Part shown: in pieces, positions 1 to 10,136 of the stretch | Position numbering within the stretch: position 1 is the first letter of the stretch | How the letters are laid out: every line of letters starts with the position of its first letter | Assembly: GCA_019359015.1 (NCBI GenBank) | Contig: JAHHID010000061.1 | Location: 1 to 48,750, forward strand | DNA: 48,750 nt | Direction: 5' to 3' | Source: Spirirestis rafaelensis WJT71-NPBG6 | GTDB lineage: Bacteria > Cyanobacteriota > Cyanobacteriia > Cyanobacteriales > Nostocaceae | Notes under the pieces: model-generated | Told to the model about the DNA's origin: nothing | Database searches by the model: none | What the model saw: the letters and a program-made list of their open reading frames with translations, nothing else | Program-made: the position numbers and the translations under genes

Positions 1-96
1 CTTTATTTCAACGTTGCAAAGTGATATCTGATAACCACGACCTAATCCGTGGTCTAACTTATTACCATTGGTGGCCGCTAACAAATAGAAGTTTTA

Positions 97-885
97 CTAC
101 GTGCATTTAACCGGATTTGATATCACTAAGTTCCAGTGTGGTGTCGCAAATCTTTGTGGAAGAGTCTGACCACCTTGGCCATTAGAGACAATCAGTGGTT
201 GCCAACGACTGGGGTCAATAACAGTTGTACGGATACTATTGGGATCGAACACATCGAGGGGAGCATTAACAGGTTGATAACCCGTGTAGTCCGAGTAAGC
301 ACCAGCTGCTAAATTCCCTAACTGGTTTGAGCCGTCGTTATGCCGAAAATCCAACAGAGCCTGTGCGGTGACGTTACCAATGCCAATGGGAGTTGTAGTA
401 TCTGTTGAAGCATTATTTGGATCATATCCTAAGGTAACCATCAAGTTATCGAAGATGGGTTTCTCTGAGGGAAACAAATCTACTAAAACTCGATAAGCAG
501 CATAGCTGGTTGCTATGTTTTTATTAGTTAATGTTTGCTCTGATGATGGACGACGCAGTTGATCCCTAAGTTGAGTACCATGAGCTACTGGATCATAGGG
601 AGCCCATGCATCGTAAATTGCTGTGTTGAGGATCGCAAGTGCTCTTGATACTATAGTAGGGGCTGGCTTCCTATTCCGAACTGCTTGCAATGCAGCATTA
701 TTCCACTGAATTAGATAATTGTCGGTTGCGGAAGGCCGAATTTCTCCCAGTCCCGCGCAGTTAAATTCATAATTTTTATCTGTTTCTGCAACGACCTTTG
801 AACCTGTAGTTACAAATGGAGCTATTATAGCTACTCCAAGAAGCAAACTAGCTTTCAATGCACTAAAATGCAAACTCAATTTCAT
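97..885 (-). pseudogene. Vanadium-dependent haloperoxidase-like protein, C-terminally truncated
   Basis: The N-terminal part resembles the bacterial vanadium haloperoxidase/PAP2-related family: a helical region around NYLIQWNNAALQAVR, then ARAxxxLNxAIYDAWAPYDP-type sequence and the TPHW segment near the end. I chose the ATG at 885 because it is followed at once by a signal peptide (MKLSLHFSALKASLLLGV, cleavage likely after KVVA); an upstream in-frame start at 954 would put 23 odd residues before it. The frame ends with TAG TAA at 97, soon after the TPHW motif. Family members normally run well beyond this point and carry the vanadate/phosphate-binding Arg/His residues there, and none of those are present. 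Reading continues in frame after the double stop but shows nothing I recognise. It is probably a decayed export gene; a short functional variant is less likely. Confidence 0.6.
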
Positions 886-1434
886 AGCCTGATTATTCAA
901 TAGGTAAAGTGGTGATAACTTATCAGGTTGAAGTGCACAATTTATGCAGTTCAAGCCAAAATTTTTGAAAGTGTCCAGGAGCTAACTCAGAACCAGGTTA
1001 ATCAGCCGAATATTCAGCAGTAATTCAATATATCAACATATCATGAAAACTAAAATATTGAAGCGAATTGGTTATTGATAAAGCTCACGGTGGCAAAACA
1101 AAATCTGCTTCAAAATTTGACCTTTACTCACAAGTTTTTTTCTCCAACTTTGAATAATGTGTTTATTAAGTTCATTTAACAATATTTTATTTTTGCTAAT
1201 TAAAAAAAAATAAAATTTAACTGAAGTGTTAATAATGCCAAAAAATAAGGCATTGGACCTGACGGGGTGACAAAGAAGCTAAGTAAGTCGGCGGGAAAAT
1301 TTCTCAGTATGTAACAAAACAGAACTGACGCATTGACAAATTAAACAACAAGTGCAGTGCTGGAGACAGTAAAAGAATAAGCGATCGCATGCTTATTTAT
1401 CCTTTACGGCTATAGTTAGAAATTAGAAAAATTA
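886..1434. other. Intergenic gap with no gene seen
   Basis: About 550 bases, AT-rich, with an A-run around 1201-1215 and one HIP1 octamer near 1381. It lies upstream of the haloperoxidase-like gene and downstream of the CHAT-WD40 gene. I see no ORF, RNA gene or convincing terminator in it. Confidence 0.5.
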
Positions 1435-3036
1435 TTAACAAGCTTGCCAAAGCCTAATTTGCATATCATCACCAGCACTAGCGAGAAGATGTCCATCAAA
1501 ACTAAAGGCTACAGTTCTAACTTCTCCTAAATGTCCAGTAAGGGTGTTAAGCTGTTCCCCTGTATGTAAGTCCCAAATTTTGATTGTGTAATCAGCACTA
1601 GCGCTGGCAATTTTTGTATTATCTGGGCTAATAGCAACACACCAAACTCGTCCTGCATGACCGTAAAGTATATGAGGTGGTTTCTTTTCCCCATTAGCTA
1701 AATTCCAAAGCTTGATAGTTCTGTCAGCACCGCTACTAACGAGAGTCTGATTATCAGGACTAATGGCAAGTGAGAGAACATCGCTTAGATGTGCATGATC
1801 GATTATGTAGAGTGGTTCGTTAACATTACTCAAATGCCAAAGTTTGATTATGCCGCTTTTACTGCCGCTGGCTAGGCTTTGTCCATCTGGACTAAAGGCA
1901 AGGGAAAGAACAGAACTGTTGTGTGCGACAATTGCAGCTTGCCTTTTTCCTGTCTCTAGGTTCCACAATTTGATTAATCCTTGAGTACTCGCGCTACCAC
2001 TAGCGATGATGCCTCCATTAGGGCTAATAGAAATTGCATTAAGAATAGTTGCAGAATTTGAAGATGTAGCAATTGTGCGTTCACATTTCCCAGTTTTTCG
2101 ATCCCACAGTTTGATTTTACTGTCAGCGCTAGCACTAACAAGCATGTTCCCATCTTGGCTAAAATTAACACACTTAACTCGTTTTTCATGAGCGGTGAGT
2201 ATGTGTATTGGTTGCCTAGTTTCTAAATCCCATAATCTGACTGTCTCATCATTACTACCACTAATGAGGGTTTTTCCATCTGAACTGAAGGCTACAGACC
2301 TAACCCAGTCTGAATGACCTTTTAATGAACTTAAGTAATTCCAAGTAGAAATTTGATGTAATTTTGAATGCGAGTTATCTAAAGATATTTTTAGAGGACT
2401 CAGATTCTCTTTTTTATTCAAAATAGGTTTTAAATGTTCTGGGATTTCAACTTTAGGAGTTGCACCAACTACTTCTGCCTTGCGAGGAATCGAACGACCT
2501 GACATCTTAAATTGAATAGCATTGCAACCCCATTTATAAGCAGACTCAATGGATTCTCCGGCTCCCAAAGCATCATAAAAACCAACTGTAAAAGCGATCG
2601 CTGCATTATCTAAAATTTCATGACTCATGCCAATCACATAGTTGATATGTTCGCTAATGGCTTTTGCTTGCACTTCAGAATAACAGGCATTGAGCAAAAC
2701 ACACTCTACGCGATCGCTCATCAAGCCAAATAAGTTTGCTAAAGCTTCTGTGCTGGCTAAATGTTCTCGTCCATTATCATCTTCCAACACCAAACCTTGA
2801 CTACCTGTGCCATGTCCGCAAAAGTGGACAATATGCGGTTTAACTTCCAGCATCGCACGCCGCAAGTCTTCCGAGCGTACAGCGCCTCTTGTTTCTAATT
2901 GAAAGCGATCGCGATTATCTGCACGTTTGAATCCTTCTCTAATATCACGAGTTTCTCGCTCTAAAGCAAGAACTGAAGTGTTTTTAGGATTCGAGGCTAG
3001 AACCAATATTTTTTTTACTAAAGCGTTACTATTCAT
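1435..3036 (-). CDS. CHAT-domain protease fused to a seven-blade WD40 propeller
   Basis: Residues 1-195 form a CHAT (caspase-HetF-associated) domain. The likely catalytic His75 lies in HFCGHG and the Cys118 in LLNACYS, so the protease dyad is intact. After a linker (about 195-233), residues 234-533 hold seven WD40 repeats, each ending in KLWDL-, RLWDL- or KIWDL-like sequence; seven is the number for a closed beta-propeller. In this family the propeller senses or binds a partner and the CHAT domain cleaves a target; the target is unknown. There is no signal peptide, so the protein is cytoplasmic. It lies 167 bases downstream of a caspase-like gene on the same strand, separated by a hairpin-rich repeat. 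The start ATG is the first in frame and leads straight into the CHAT domain. Confidence in domain architecture is high, in biological role low. Confidence 0.9.
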   Translation of the reverse strand: MNSNALVKKILVLASNPKNTSVLALERETRDIREGFKRADNRDRFQLETRGAVRSEDLRRAMLEVKPHIVHFCGHGTGSQGLVLEDDNGREHLASTEALANLFGLMSDRVECVLLNACYSEVQAKAISEHINYVIGMSHEILDNAAIAFTVGFYDALGAGESIESAYKWGCNAIQFKMSGRSIPRKAEVVGATPKVEIPEHLKPILNKKENLSPLKISLDNSHSKLHQISTWNYLSSLKGHSDWVRSVAFSSDGKTLISGSNDETVRLWDLETRQPIHILTAHEKRVKCVNFSQDGNMLVSASADSKIKLWDRKTGKCERTIATSSNSATILNAISISPNGGIIASGSASTQGLIKLWNLETGKRQAAIVAHNSSVLSLAFSPDGQSLASGSKSGIIKLWHLSNVNEPLYIIDHAHLSDVLSLAISPDNQTLVSSGADRTIKLWNLANGEKKPPHILYGHAGRVWCVAISPDNTKIASASADYTIKIWDLHTGEQLNTLTGHLGEVRTVAFSFDGHLLASAGDDMQIRLWQAC

Positions 3037-3065
3037 AGAAATTTTGCTGAGAAATGATTGTTGCT

Positions 3066-3196
3066 CATCGTTTAGACCCGACGACTAAAGTCGCGGCTAA
3101 ACGAACGAAGTCCGCCTTCGCGGACTTAATGCCCAAAAGCCTGCCTTCGCAGGCTTTGTTTGTGTAGCCCCTGGCTTACAGCCTGAGGGCAGGTGA
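3066..3196. repeat. Hairpin-rich interspersed repeat
   Basis: Two adjacent hairpins, AAGTCCGC/GCGGACTT (3108-3126) and AAGCCTGC/GCAGGCTT (3138-3157), each closed by CTTC, are followed by TTTGTTTGTGTAGCCCC and a TGAGGGCAGG tail. A shorter copy of the same design is at 11158-11216. It fills the gap between the caspase and CHAT genes and could attenuate read-through between them. Confidence 0.75.
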
Positions 3197-3203
3197 TTTG
3201 GGA

Positions 3204-5315
3204 TTAATTCGCCTTAACAGTGATTGTCACTGTTTTGGTCGTCCAGCCGCGATTTGAACTCATAACTTGTGCTTCACGGGTAGGAGGTATCTCATCAGGA
3301 TCAGCACTAATAGCTTCCAAAAGTTTATCAAGTGGATCGCCACCACCTCTTGGTGTATTCTCGTCGTATTCATCAAATAATTGTTTTCTGGCTTGAATCG
3401 GTTTGTCCAGGGATGGTAATTCTAGCCAGCGAAACTTAGCAGGGTTAACTGTGGCAAATACTTTTAAAATGTCTTTACCTTCTTGATACCCCTCTGGCAG
3501 TTTGAAACTTAAGGGAATCCATTCTTCTTGTCCGGGAGCAAAAGGTACAAAAGATGCCCTATCTTCTAATATGTCAAGTTGAGAAATAGCCCAATTAGAT
3601 TGAAGATCCATGACGACAACATTCAAGTCTTGCTTAGACTCATTCTTGATATATAAAAATGTATTTTCTCCTGTTTGCAATGTTTGTTTTGCAGGGTCAG
3701 CTAATGGTTTTTTGTTTTTGTCAGTTAACTGAACTATCAGCTTGTTAGTTAAAACTGAAAGATTATCAAGCTCTTGGGCAGCCTGGTATTTAGTCAGATG
3801 AACTAAACGCTTAACTACGTTTTCCGCAGCATCAGAATCGCCTACTAACAGCGGTGGTCGTAAATTAGGAAATGGCGTACCGTTGCGATCGCATATTTCA
3901 TATTCGCCCGAAGTATTAATCGCTACTTGATAGTGTTCACCTTCAGATACTAACTCTACCCAACCTTTGCCAGTTCTGGGAATCGCAGCTTTAACTTTTG
4001 TGAGTGCAGCCGTTTGAATTTTCAGCAATTCTAACGGTAGCACCTGATTTTTCGGTAGTTGATTCGTGTTATTTTCTTGCTTCTCAAACAAACGAACTCG
4101 CCGCACAAGTGCGATTGGGGCTGATAGCATGATTGCAGGAGATGCTTGCTCAATATCTCCACGCAGCGAATCAGGCTCAATCACAGCCCAAGCGTCAGCG
4201 GGAGTAATATCTGCCGTAACTTGTGCGATCGCTAATGGCTTGTTTTTCTCGCTAAAATCTGTTGTACCTGGTGCATAAATAGCAAATCTTGCACCTTCAC
4301 CGAGTCCCTGAGCGCTACCTGCATCTAATTGCACCCGATTTCTAGCAGTATCTACCTTCAGAACATTTACTGTATAGTGTACATTTGCGTAACTTCTGCC
4401 AAACACTTGGCGCTCACCCTCACCAAACAACATTGGTGTTTGGGTTTGAAATTGACTTTGGACTTTGGCGTAAACGCGTTCATAAAGTGACTTATATGTC
4501 AAGTCTGGACTTGGATTAGCTAAAGTATCTAGCATCCAGTAGGTAAACGCTCCATTACTCTCCTTGCCATTAAACACAGACTCATAAGCAAACTCCGAAG
4601 GGCGACAAGCTGCTAACAAAACATAATCCCGCGATTCTGGAAGCCAATCACCTGCATTCGCTTTGCGAGCTGTTCCCCCTGTCAGTTCAAGCCAGTTATT
4701 AATTAATTCCTCACGCGATGCTACTAAGCTGTCTGTAGGGCGTGATGTCGTGTCTGGTTCTCCTTCGAGTCCTCGAATTGCCGTATCCCCTCGTGTAGTA
4801 CCTCCAGAGTGACAGCTATCAAACACCACTGTGACAACTAACCCCTTATTCACCATCTTTTTCAGGAGTGTTGCAATTTCAACGTCTCGGAGATAGCGTT
4901 CGTTTGTTTTGGCAATATCCATTGGTACAAGCGCTTCATCCGGTTGTCCCTCACCCTTTATTTCTGGATAAATTGTCTTTGCACGCCCCCCATGACCGGA
5001 ATAATGAATATAAACTTGGTCATCTTTTTGAGCTACCTCAGTAATGGCGTGAAACTTCGCTACAATATTTTCGTAAGTAGGCAATTGGTCTTGAGGTTCT
5101 GGTGGTTCCGTAGCACCTGTATTAGAAGATGTCAGCTTAAAGATTTGCTTCGGTTTCTGCGTCTTTTTGAGGTAATCTTCTACCCGTTTAACATCGCGTA
5201 CACATCCTCCAAGGCTCTGATAAAAACTGCCATCAGGCAATTTACCGGGTTGATAGTAGTCAACACCAATCAATAAAGCGTATAAGTTGGGTATCTGGGT
5301 TGTTTGCTCAGTCAT
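3204..5315 (-). CDS. Caspase-like (peptidase C14) protein with C-terminal DUF4384-like domain
   Basis: Residues 8-310 are a caspase-like p20/p10 unit of the prokaryotic metacaspase/orthocaspase type. Catalytic His108 (YSGHGGR) and Cys168 (VVFDSCHSGG) are both present, so the enzyme should be active; the family cleaves after basic residues. Residues about 320-480 are a beta-rich region (AGSAQGLGEGARFAIYAPG), and about 520-640 resembles DUF4384 (KNESKQDLNVVVMDLQ), often found at the C-terminus of cyanobacterial caspases. There is no signal peptide or membrane helix. The start ATG at 5315 is the first in frame and the family begins with a similar LYALLIGVDYY strand. It is upstream of the CHAT-WD40 gene on the same strand, so the two may be co-transcribed. 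A role in regulated proteolysis or stress-induced death is an inference. Confidence 0.9.
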   Translation of the reverse strand: MTEQTTQIPNLYALLIGVDYYQPGKLPDGSFYQSLGGCVRDVKRVEDYLKKTQKPKQIFKLTSSNTGATEPPEPQDQLPTYENIVAKFHAITEVAQKDDQVYIHYSGHGGRAKTIYPEIKGEGQPDEALVPMDIAKTNERYLRDVEIATLLKKMVNKGLVVTVVFDSCHSGGTTRGDTAIRGLEGEPDTTSRPTDSLVASREELINNWLELTGGTARKANAGDWLPESRDYVLLAACRPSEFAYESVFNGKESNGAFTYWMLDTLANPSPDLTYKSLYERVYAKVQSQFQTQTPMLFGEGERQVFGRSYANVHYTVNVLKVDTARNRVQLDAGSAQGLGEGARFAIYAPGTTDFSEKNKPLAIAQVTADITPADAWAVIEPDSLRGDIEQASPAIMLSAPIALVRRVRLFEKQENNTNQLPKNQVLPLELLKIQTAALTKVKAAIPRTGKGWVELVSEGEHYQVAINTSGEYEICDRNGTPFPNLRPPLLVGDSDAAENVVKRLVHLTKYQAAQELDNLSVLTNKLIVQLTDKNKKPLADPAKQTLQTGENTFLYIKNESKQDLNVVVMDLQSNWAISQLDILEDRASFVPFAPGQEEWIPLSFKLPEGYQEGKDILKVFATVNPAKFRWLELPSLDKPIQARKQLFDEYDENTPRGGGDPLDKLLEAISADPDEIPPTREAQVMSSNRGWTTKTVTITVKAN

Positions 5316-5533
5316 ATTTGCTTTCTCATACGTTATACCTTTAAATTTCTACAAGCTTCTTTTCATAATTACGGAATTCAATCTCAGAAATTCAAAAACA
5401 ATACGTTACCTAAGTTCAAAGCTTTTTTGGACTGTATTGCAAGCAATAGGAGCACCCTTTAAACCTTGCCCCTAGATGTTTAATATTTATAAATTATGAG
5501 TGATTTTAAATCCTCATTTATGATTTTTAAGCT

Positions 5534-5986
5534 TTAACGCAAAACTGCTTTAACAGCCTCATCTACTTTATTTAAAGAATCTATTGCCTTTTCAATCAGT
5601 TTATCTTGTTGTTTTTCTGAATCAGTTTCAACAGCATCATTGAATGCTTGTATGGCATCCTCTATTTTGTTTGCACTATCAACCATTCCTCCGTGTTTCA
5701 AAGCAGTGGCAGCATTTTTCAAATGCTCCATAGCTCTGTCAAAATAATGCGCTGCATCTGCATCGCTTTTAGCATCAGCTGCGTTGTTCATTGCTTCTAA
5801 AGCTGAGTTGAGATTTTTGTCAGCATGTTTGGCATACTTGGTTTTAATGTCAGCTAGCAACATTGAAGAGGTAGATTGAGATTGATTTAGACTAACATTT
5901 GCTGCCATTGCTGGATTAGCAGACAAAAAACTAGCGATCGCTATATTAGAGAGCAAAAATATTTCTAGTCTTTTTTTTATTTCCAT
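5534..5986 (-). CDS. Small exported all-helical protein, possibly SmbP-like
   Basis: A 150-residue protein with a signal peptide (about residues 1-28, ending NPAMAA) followed by amphipathic helices rich in Ala, Asp, Lys and His, e.g. HYFDRAMEHLKNAATALKHG. The pattern of HL/HA pairs spaced along repeated helices resembles the small periplasmic metal-binding protein family (SmbP), but has far fewer His than the founding member, so metal binding is uncertain. It lies 218 bases upstream of the caspase gene on the same strand, without visible overlap or shared signal. Confidence is high that it is a real exported protein and low for function. Confidence 0.65.
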   Translation of the reverse strand: MEIKKRLEIFLLSNIAIASFLSANPAMAANVSLNQSQSTSSMLLADIKTKYAKHADKNLNSALEAMNNAADAKSDADAAHYFDRAMEHLKNAATALKHGGMVDSANKIEDAIQAFNDAVETDSEKQQDKLIEKAIDSLNKVDEAVKAVLR

Positions 5987-6220
5987 AATTCAAAATCCCG
6001 GTTTTTATTGAGATAAACTCACGCCAATTAATCGAATTTTCTCTAAGGAAGCTTATTTGCTTTACTTTTAGAAACTTCTACAAGCTGGCATAGTTATTGT
6101 TTTATCGTCAATATAATAAAACTAGTTTATCGACTTTTTATATTTCTTACGTAAATATACTGTGATAATATTTCTATTGAGTGCTTCAGCGCTCAATTCC
6201 TGACTACGGATGTTATATAC

Positions 6221-6254
6221 GCAAATAAAAAGGGATAGGTAATTTACCTATCCC
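6221..6254 (-). terminator. Rho-independent terminator of ahcY
   Basis: GGGATAGGT/ACCTATCCC (6232-6254) forms a 9-11 bp stem, and on the minus strand it is followed by TTTTTATTTGC. It lies about 50 bases after the ahcY stop codon, the expected place and orientation. Confidence 0.85.
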
Positions 6255-6278
6255 ATAAAAATATATTTAGGCTATTTA

Positions 6279-6305
6279 GTAGAGACGTTCCACGGGAACG
6301 TTTCT
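6279..6305. repeat. Short palindromic repeat (GACGTTCC type)
   Basis: AGAGACGTTCC and GGAACGTTTCT form an inverted repeat just after the ahcY stop. This motif type is widespread as an intergenic palindrome in filamentous cyanobacteria. It may add to termination. Confidence 0.6.
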
Positions 6306-6306
6306 A

Positions 6307-7623
<1,317 letters not shown>

Positions 7624-7772
7624 CTACGTACTTCAATAGAGTATTCCACGACTAGCGATTTAGTTTAATTCTAAGCAACTAATCAATGGTTCTTTGCACT
7701 AGCTTGACGTTTGAGGGGAATAATGTCAACTTTATTTACTTTTTCTTTGCTTTAACTTTATGTTTGATAAAA

Positions 7773-7880
7773 GGATTGGGCATGGCGCATGGGGCATAGG
7801 GCATCGAAAGAATTGTATTAGAACGGGCATCAGAAAAAGCGTCTTTAAATTCCCATTGCGAGGATGCCCATTCCTCACAA
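7773..7880 (+). repeat. Interspersed repeat, copy A (partner at 28376-28520)
   Basis: GGGCAT-type heptamers at the left, a unique core (GAAAGAATTGTATTAGAACG, then GGGCATCAGAAAAAGCGTCT), and ATGCCCATTCCTC at the right. The same core occurs in reverse orientation at 28440-28500. The ends are roughly inverted (GGGCAT against ATGCCC), as in small non-autonomous elements. Confidence 0.7.
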
Positions 7881-8016
7881 TTTATGTATCATCTGTCTAC
7901 GGATAGATGAAAAATACAAAAATTTAGCTTTTAGATGATAAAGATTTGTGAAAATTTAACTTTAGACAGGTACATTTACCCAAATTAATTTTGCAGGATG
8001 ACTTTAGGTTTTGCTT

Positions 8017-8024
8017 GAGGAGGT
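8017..8024 (+). promoter_or_regulatory. Strong ribosome binding site deciding a TTG start
   Basis: GAGGAGGT lies 6 bases before a TTG at 8031. It is the best Shine-Dalgarno match in this part of the window and supports the non-ATG start of the MscS gene. Confidence 0.7.
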
Positions 8025-8030
8025 GTTTTA

Positions 8031-9779
8031 TTGCGCTTTAAATTTTTGGCTATGCCACGCAACGCCATGCGGGTTCTACGATCTAAGCGCCCTTCGGGTT
8101 CGCCAGTCGCCTCAACGCGGGGAACCCGCGCACGGCGCTGGACTTACCTTCAAAAGTTGGTTTGGATTGCAATCGGGGCGATCGCCACTTTAATGGTTGT
8201 CACTAATTTTGATTTACCAAAAGCTACGGCGCAGATACCCTTTTTACCCACTCTGCAATCACCCAATTTAGGAATTAAGGACTCAGAAAAAACAATTGTC
8301 AGTGACTCAATTTATTTGGATGGTCGGCGTTTATTTCAAATAGCGGACACAAGGGCAAATCTTCCACAGCGTTTAGCAGATATCCAACAAGCTGTAGATA
8401 GAATTAGCCAAAACTACTTTGAAACACCTGATGCGAAGCTTAAGGTGCAAATCGACCAGGCTGCAAACGCCTCACCGATTATTCGCGTCAATGGCAATTA
8501 TCTGATGACGGTGACACAAGAGGATGCCAACATCAGACAACAAGACCCCGAAAGTTTAGCTGAAGAACTTAAGCAATTATTGCTGCAAAAATTACCACAG
8601 GCGAAACAAGAGCGAAAAACTGAATTTTTAATCTCTCAAGGTAAAATTGCCGCAGCAACTGTACTGGGGATGATTATCATCAGTTGGGGGATGTATAGGT
8701 GGCAATGCCGATCTAGAAAAACTAGAGTACAGCCAACTCCCCTAAGTTCACCTGCGACTAAACCGATTACGGTACAGTTGAATCAACAGCAAAATCGACA
8801 TATTCAAGAAGCAAAGCGGCGATTGTTTCAGCTAGCGCAAGCAATGATTTGGGGAGGTGGCACTTTTTTCATCCTTGGTCTATTTTCCTACACGCGATCG
8901 CTTCAAATCGCAATTCTGAGAGCGGCGAAAATTCCTTTGCAAGTGGGTCTTGTGCTGCTGTTAACTTATGTGGCAGTGCGTCTTACCTATGCTTTAACTG
9001 ACCGCTTCGCTTCTGTTTTAATCAACAGTAGTACTTTACTGACTCCGGAAACTACGGAACGGCTACAGTTACGAGTTTCTACGATTTCTGGCGTGACTAA
9101 AAGTATTGCTACCTTTGCTTTGCTCATAGTTGCTACTTTATTAACCCTGACAGTATTGGGAATAGATGTTATTCCCTTGCTTGCTGGTGCCAGTTTAGTT
9201 GGTGTGGCGCTGTCTTTAGCTTCCCAAAGTTTAATTAAAGACGCAATTAACGGCTTTTTGATTATCCTGGAAGACCAGTATGCCTTGGGTGATGTCATTG
9301 CCGTGGGGGAAGTAGGCGGTTTGGTAGAAAATCTGAATCTGCGGATGACTCAGGTACGAGATGCAGAGGGACGCTTAATTACAATTCCCAATAGCGAAAT
9401 TAAAATTGTTGCCAATCTTTCTAGTCGGTGGTCACGCGCAGACTTAAATATCCCCATTGGCTATCAAACCAATATTGACAAGGCTTTGAAATTGATTGAA
9501 GATGTTGCCTTAAAGATGGATCTAGATCCGCTATGGCAAGAGCAAATTGTAGAAACGCCAAAAGTTTTAGGAGTAGATAATTTTGGCGATCGCGGTTTGA
9601 TAGTTCGTGTATGGATTAAGACACAGCCCCTTAAGCAATGGGATGTAGCGCGAGAATTTCGCCGTCGTTTGAAAATCGCCTTCGACAAAGCGGGAGTTTC
9701 TATTCCTTTGCCTCAACAAGCGATTTGGGTCAATGATGCTGAATTACTGAAATCTCAGTTTGATAACAAGGTGAATTAG
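8031..9779 (+). CDS. MscS-family mechanosensitive ion channel
   Basis: A membrane channel that opens under tension to release solutes in hypo-osmotic shock. Seen: a first hydrophobic segment (about residues 44-64) with signal-peptide character ending KATA, a soluble region (70-190), membrane helices at about 205-222, 270-295 and 305-330, and the MscS pore and beta domain: LLAGASLVGVALSLASQSL, INGFLIILEDQYALGDVI, TIPNSEI. The C-terminal alpha/beta domain runs to about 570. At 582 aa it is longer than minimal MscS, as is common in cyanobacteria. The start is TTG, backed by GAGGAGGT 6 bases upstream. Residues about 17-37 are encoded by a GC-rich interspersed repeat and look foreign to the protein; translation from a downstream start just before the signal segment is an alternative. 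Confidence 0.92.
   Translation: MRFKFLAMPRNAMRVLRSKRPSGSPVASTRGTRARRWTYLQKLVWIAIGAIATLMVVTNFDLPKATAQIPFLPTLQSPNLGIKDSEKTIVSDSIYLDGRRLFQIADTRANLPQRLADIQQAVDRISQNYFETPDAKLKVQIDQAANASPIIRVNGNYLMTVTQEDANIRQQDPESLAEELKQLLLQKLPQAKQERKTEFLISQGKIAAATVLGMIIISWGMYRWQCRSRKTRVQPTPLSSPATKPITVQLNQQQNRHIQEAKRRLFQLAQAMIWGGGTFFILGLFSYTRSLQIAILRAAKIPLQVGLVLLLTYVAVRLTYALTDRFASVLINSSTLLTPETTERLQLRVSTISGVTKSIATFALLIVATLLTLTVLGIDVIPLLAGASLVGVALSLASQSLIKDAINGFLIILEDQYALGDVIAVGEVGGLVENLNLRMTQVRDAEGRLITIPNSEIKIVANLSSRWSRADLNIPIGYQTNIDKALKLIEDVALKMDLDPLWQEQIVETPKVLGVDNFGDRGLIVRVWIKTQPLKQWDVAREFRRRLKIAFDKAGVSIPLPQQAIWVNDAELLKSQFDNKVN
8086..8142. repeat. GC-rich interspersed repeat inside the MscS coding region
   Basis: A block starting near GCGCCCTTCGGGTTCGCCAG and ending at CGCGCACGGCGCTGG. 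It is much richer in GC than its flanks, contains short inverted segments (GCGCC/GGCGC; CGGGTTC/GAACCCG), and is of a kind found scattered in filamentous cyanobacterial genomes. It stays in frame and encodes the Arg/Ser/Pro-rich stretch SKRPSGSPVASTRGTRARRW. Confidence 0.7.
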
Positions 9780-9782
9780 TTA

Positions 9783-10118
9783 TTAGCTATAGGGCATTGG
9801 GCATAGGGCATAGGGCATTGGTAATTCATACTTGTCCCCTGCCCCTAGTCCCGATTGCCCAATTCCCAGTCCGCATTCCCCAGTCCGTATTCCCCATTCC
9901 CCAGTTTCTAGTCCGCAGTTACAGGGGTCTAAATCAGGTGAGAAAACAAAAAATTCCGCCCCCTTAAGAAGTCCTTTACGGTGAAACGCGATCGCCTCTA
10001 CTAACCGGAAAAACACTATTGGAATCCATAAGCCTAATCTATCGCTGTAAAAGTAGACAACGACGCGGCTCGTTTTGTGTTCTTCCAGAGGAAGCGGACT
10101 TTGCCAAGGGGAAACCAT
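9783..10118 (-). CDS. Small hypothetical protein with a repeat-derived C-terminus
   Basis: The first 65 or so residues (MVSPWQSPLPLEEHKTSRVV...) have ordinary protein composition and the ATG has GAGG about 10 bases upstream. From about residue 68 on the frame simply reads through GGGCAT/CCCAGT-type tandem repeats, giving a Gly-rich tail (GECGLGIGQSG). I do not recognise the N-terminal part. Either a short gene has lost its 3' end to repeat expansion, or the frame is open by chance. It converges on the MscS gene with only 3 bases between stops. Confidence 0.35.
   Translation of the reverse strand: MVSPWQSPLPLEEHKTSRVVVYFYSDRLGLWIPIVFFRLVEAIAFHRKGLLKGAEFFVFSPDLDPCNCGLETGEWGIRTGECGLGIGQSGLGAGDKYELPMPYALCPMPYS
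9788..9915. repeat. Degenerate short tandem repeats (GGGCATA/CCCAGTC type)
   Basis: GGGCATT/GGGCATA heptamers followed by runs of CCCAGTCCGCATTC-like units, typical of the short tandemly repeated sequences of heterocystous cyanobacteria. They overlap the 3' part of the hypothetical frame at 9783-10118. Confidence 0.75.
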
Positions 10119-10136
10119 ACTAAATGAACCTCATCT

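Noticed and set aside
2480-2500. GGAATCGAACG stretch resembling a tRNA T-arm
   Set aside because: It lies in the coding frame of the CHAT gene and no acceptor or anticodon stem can be drawn around it.
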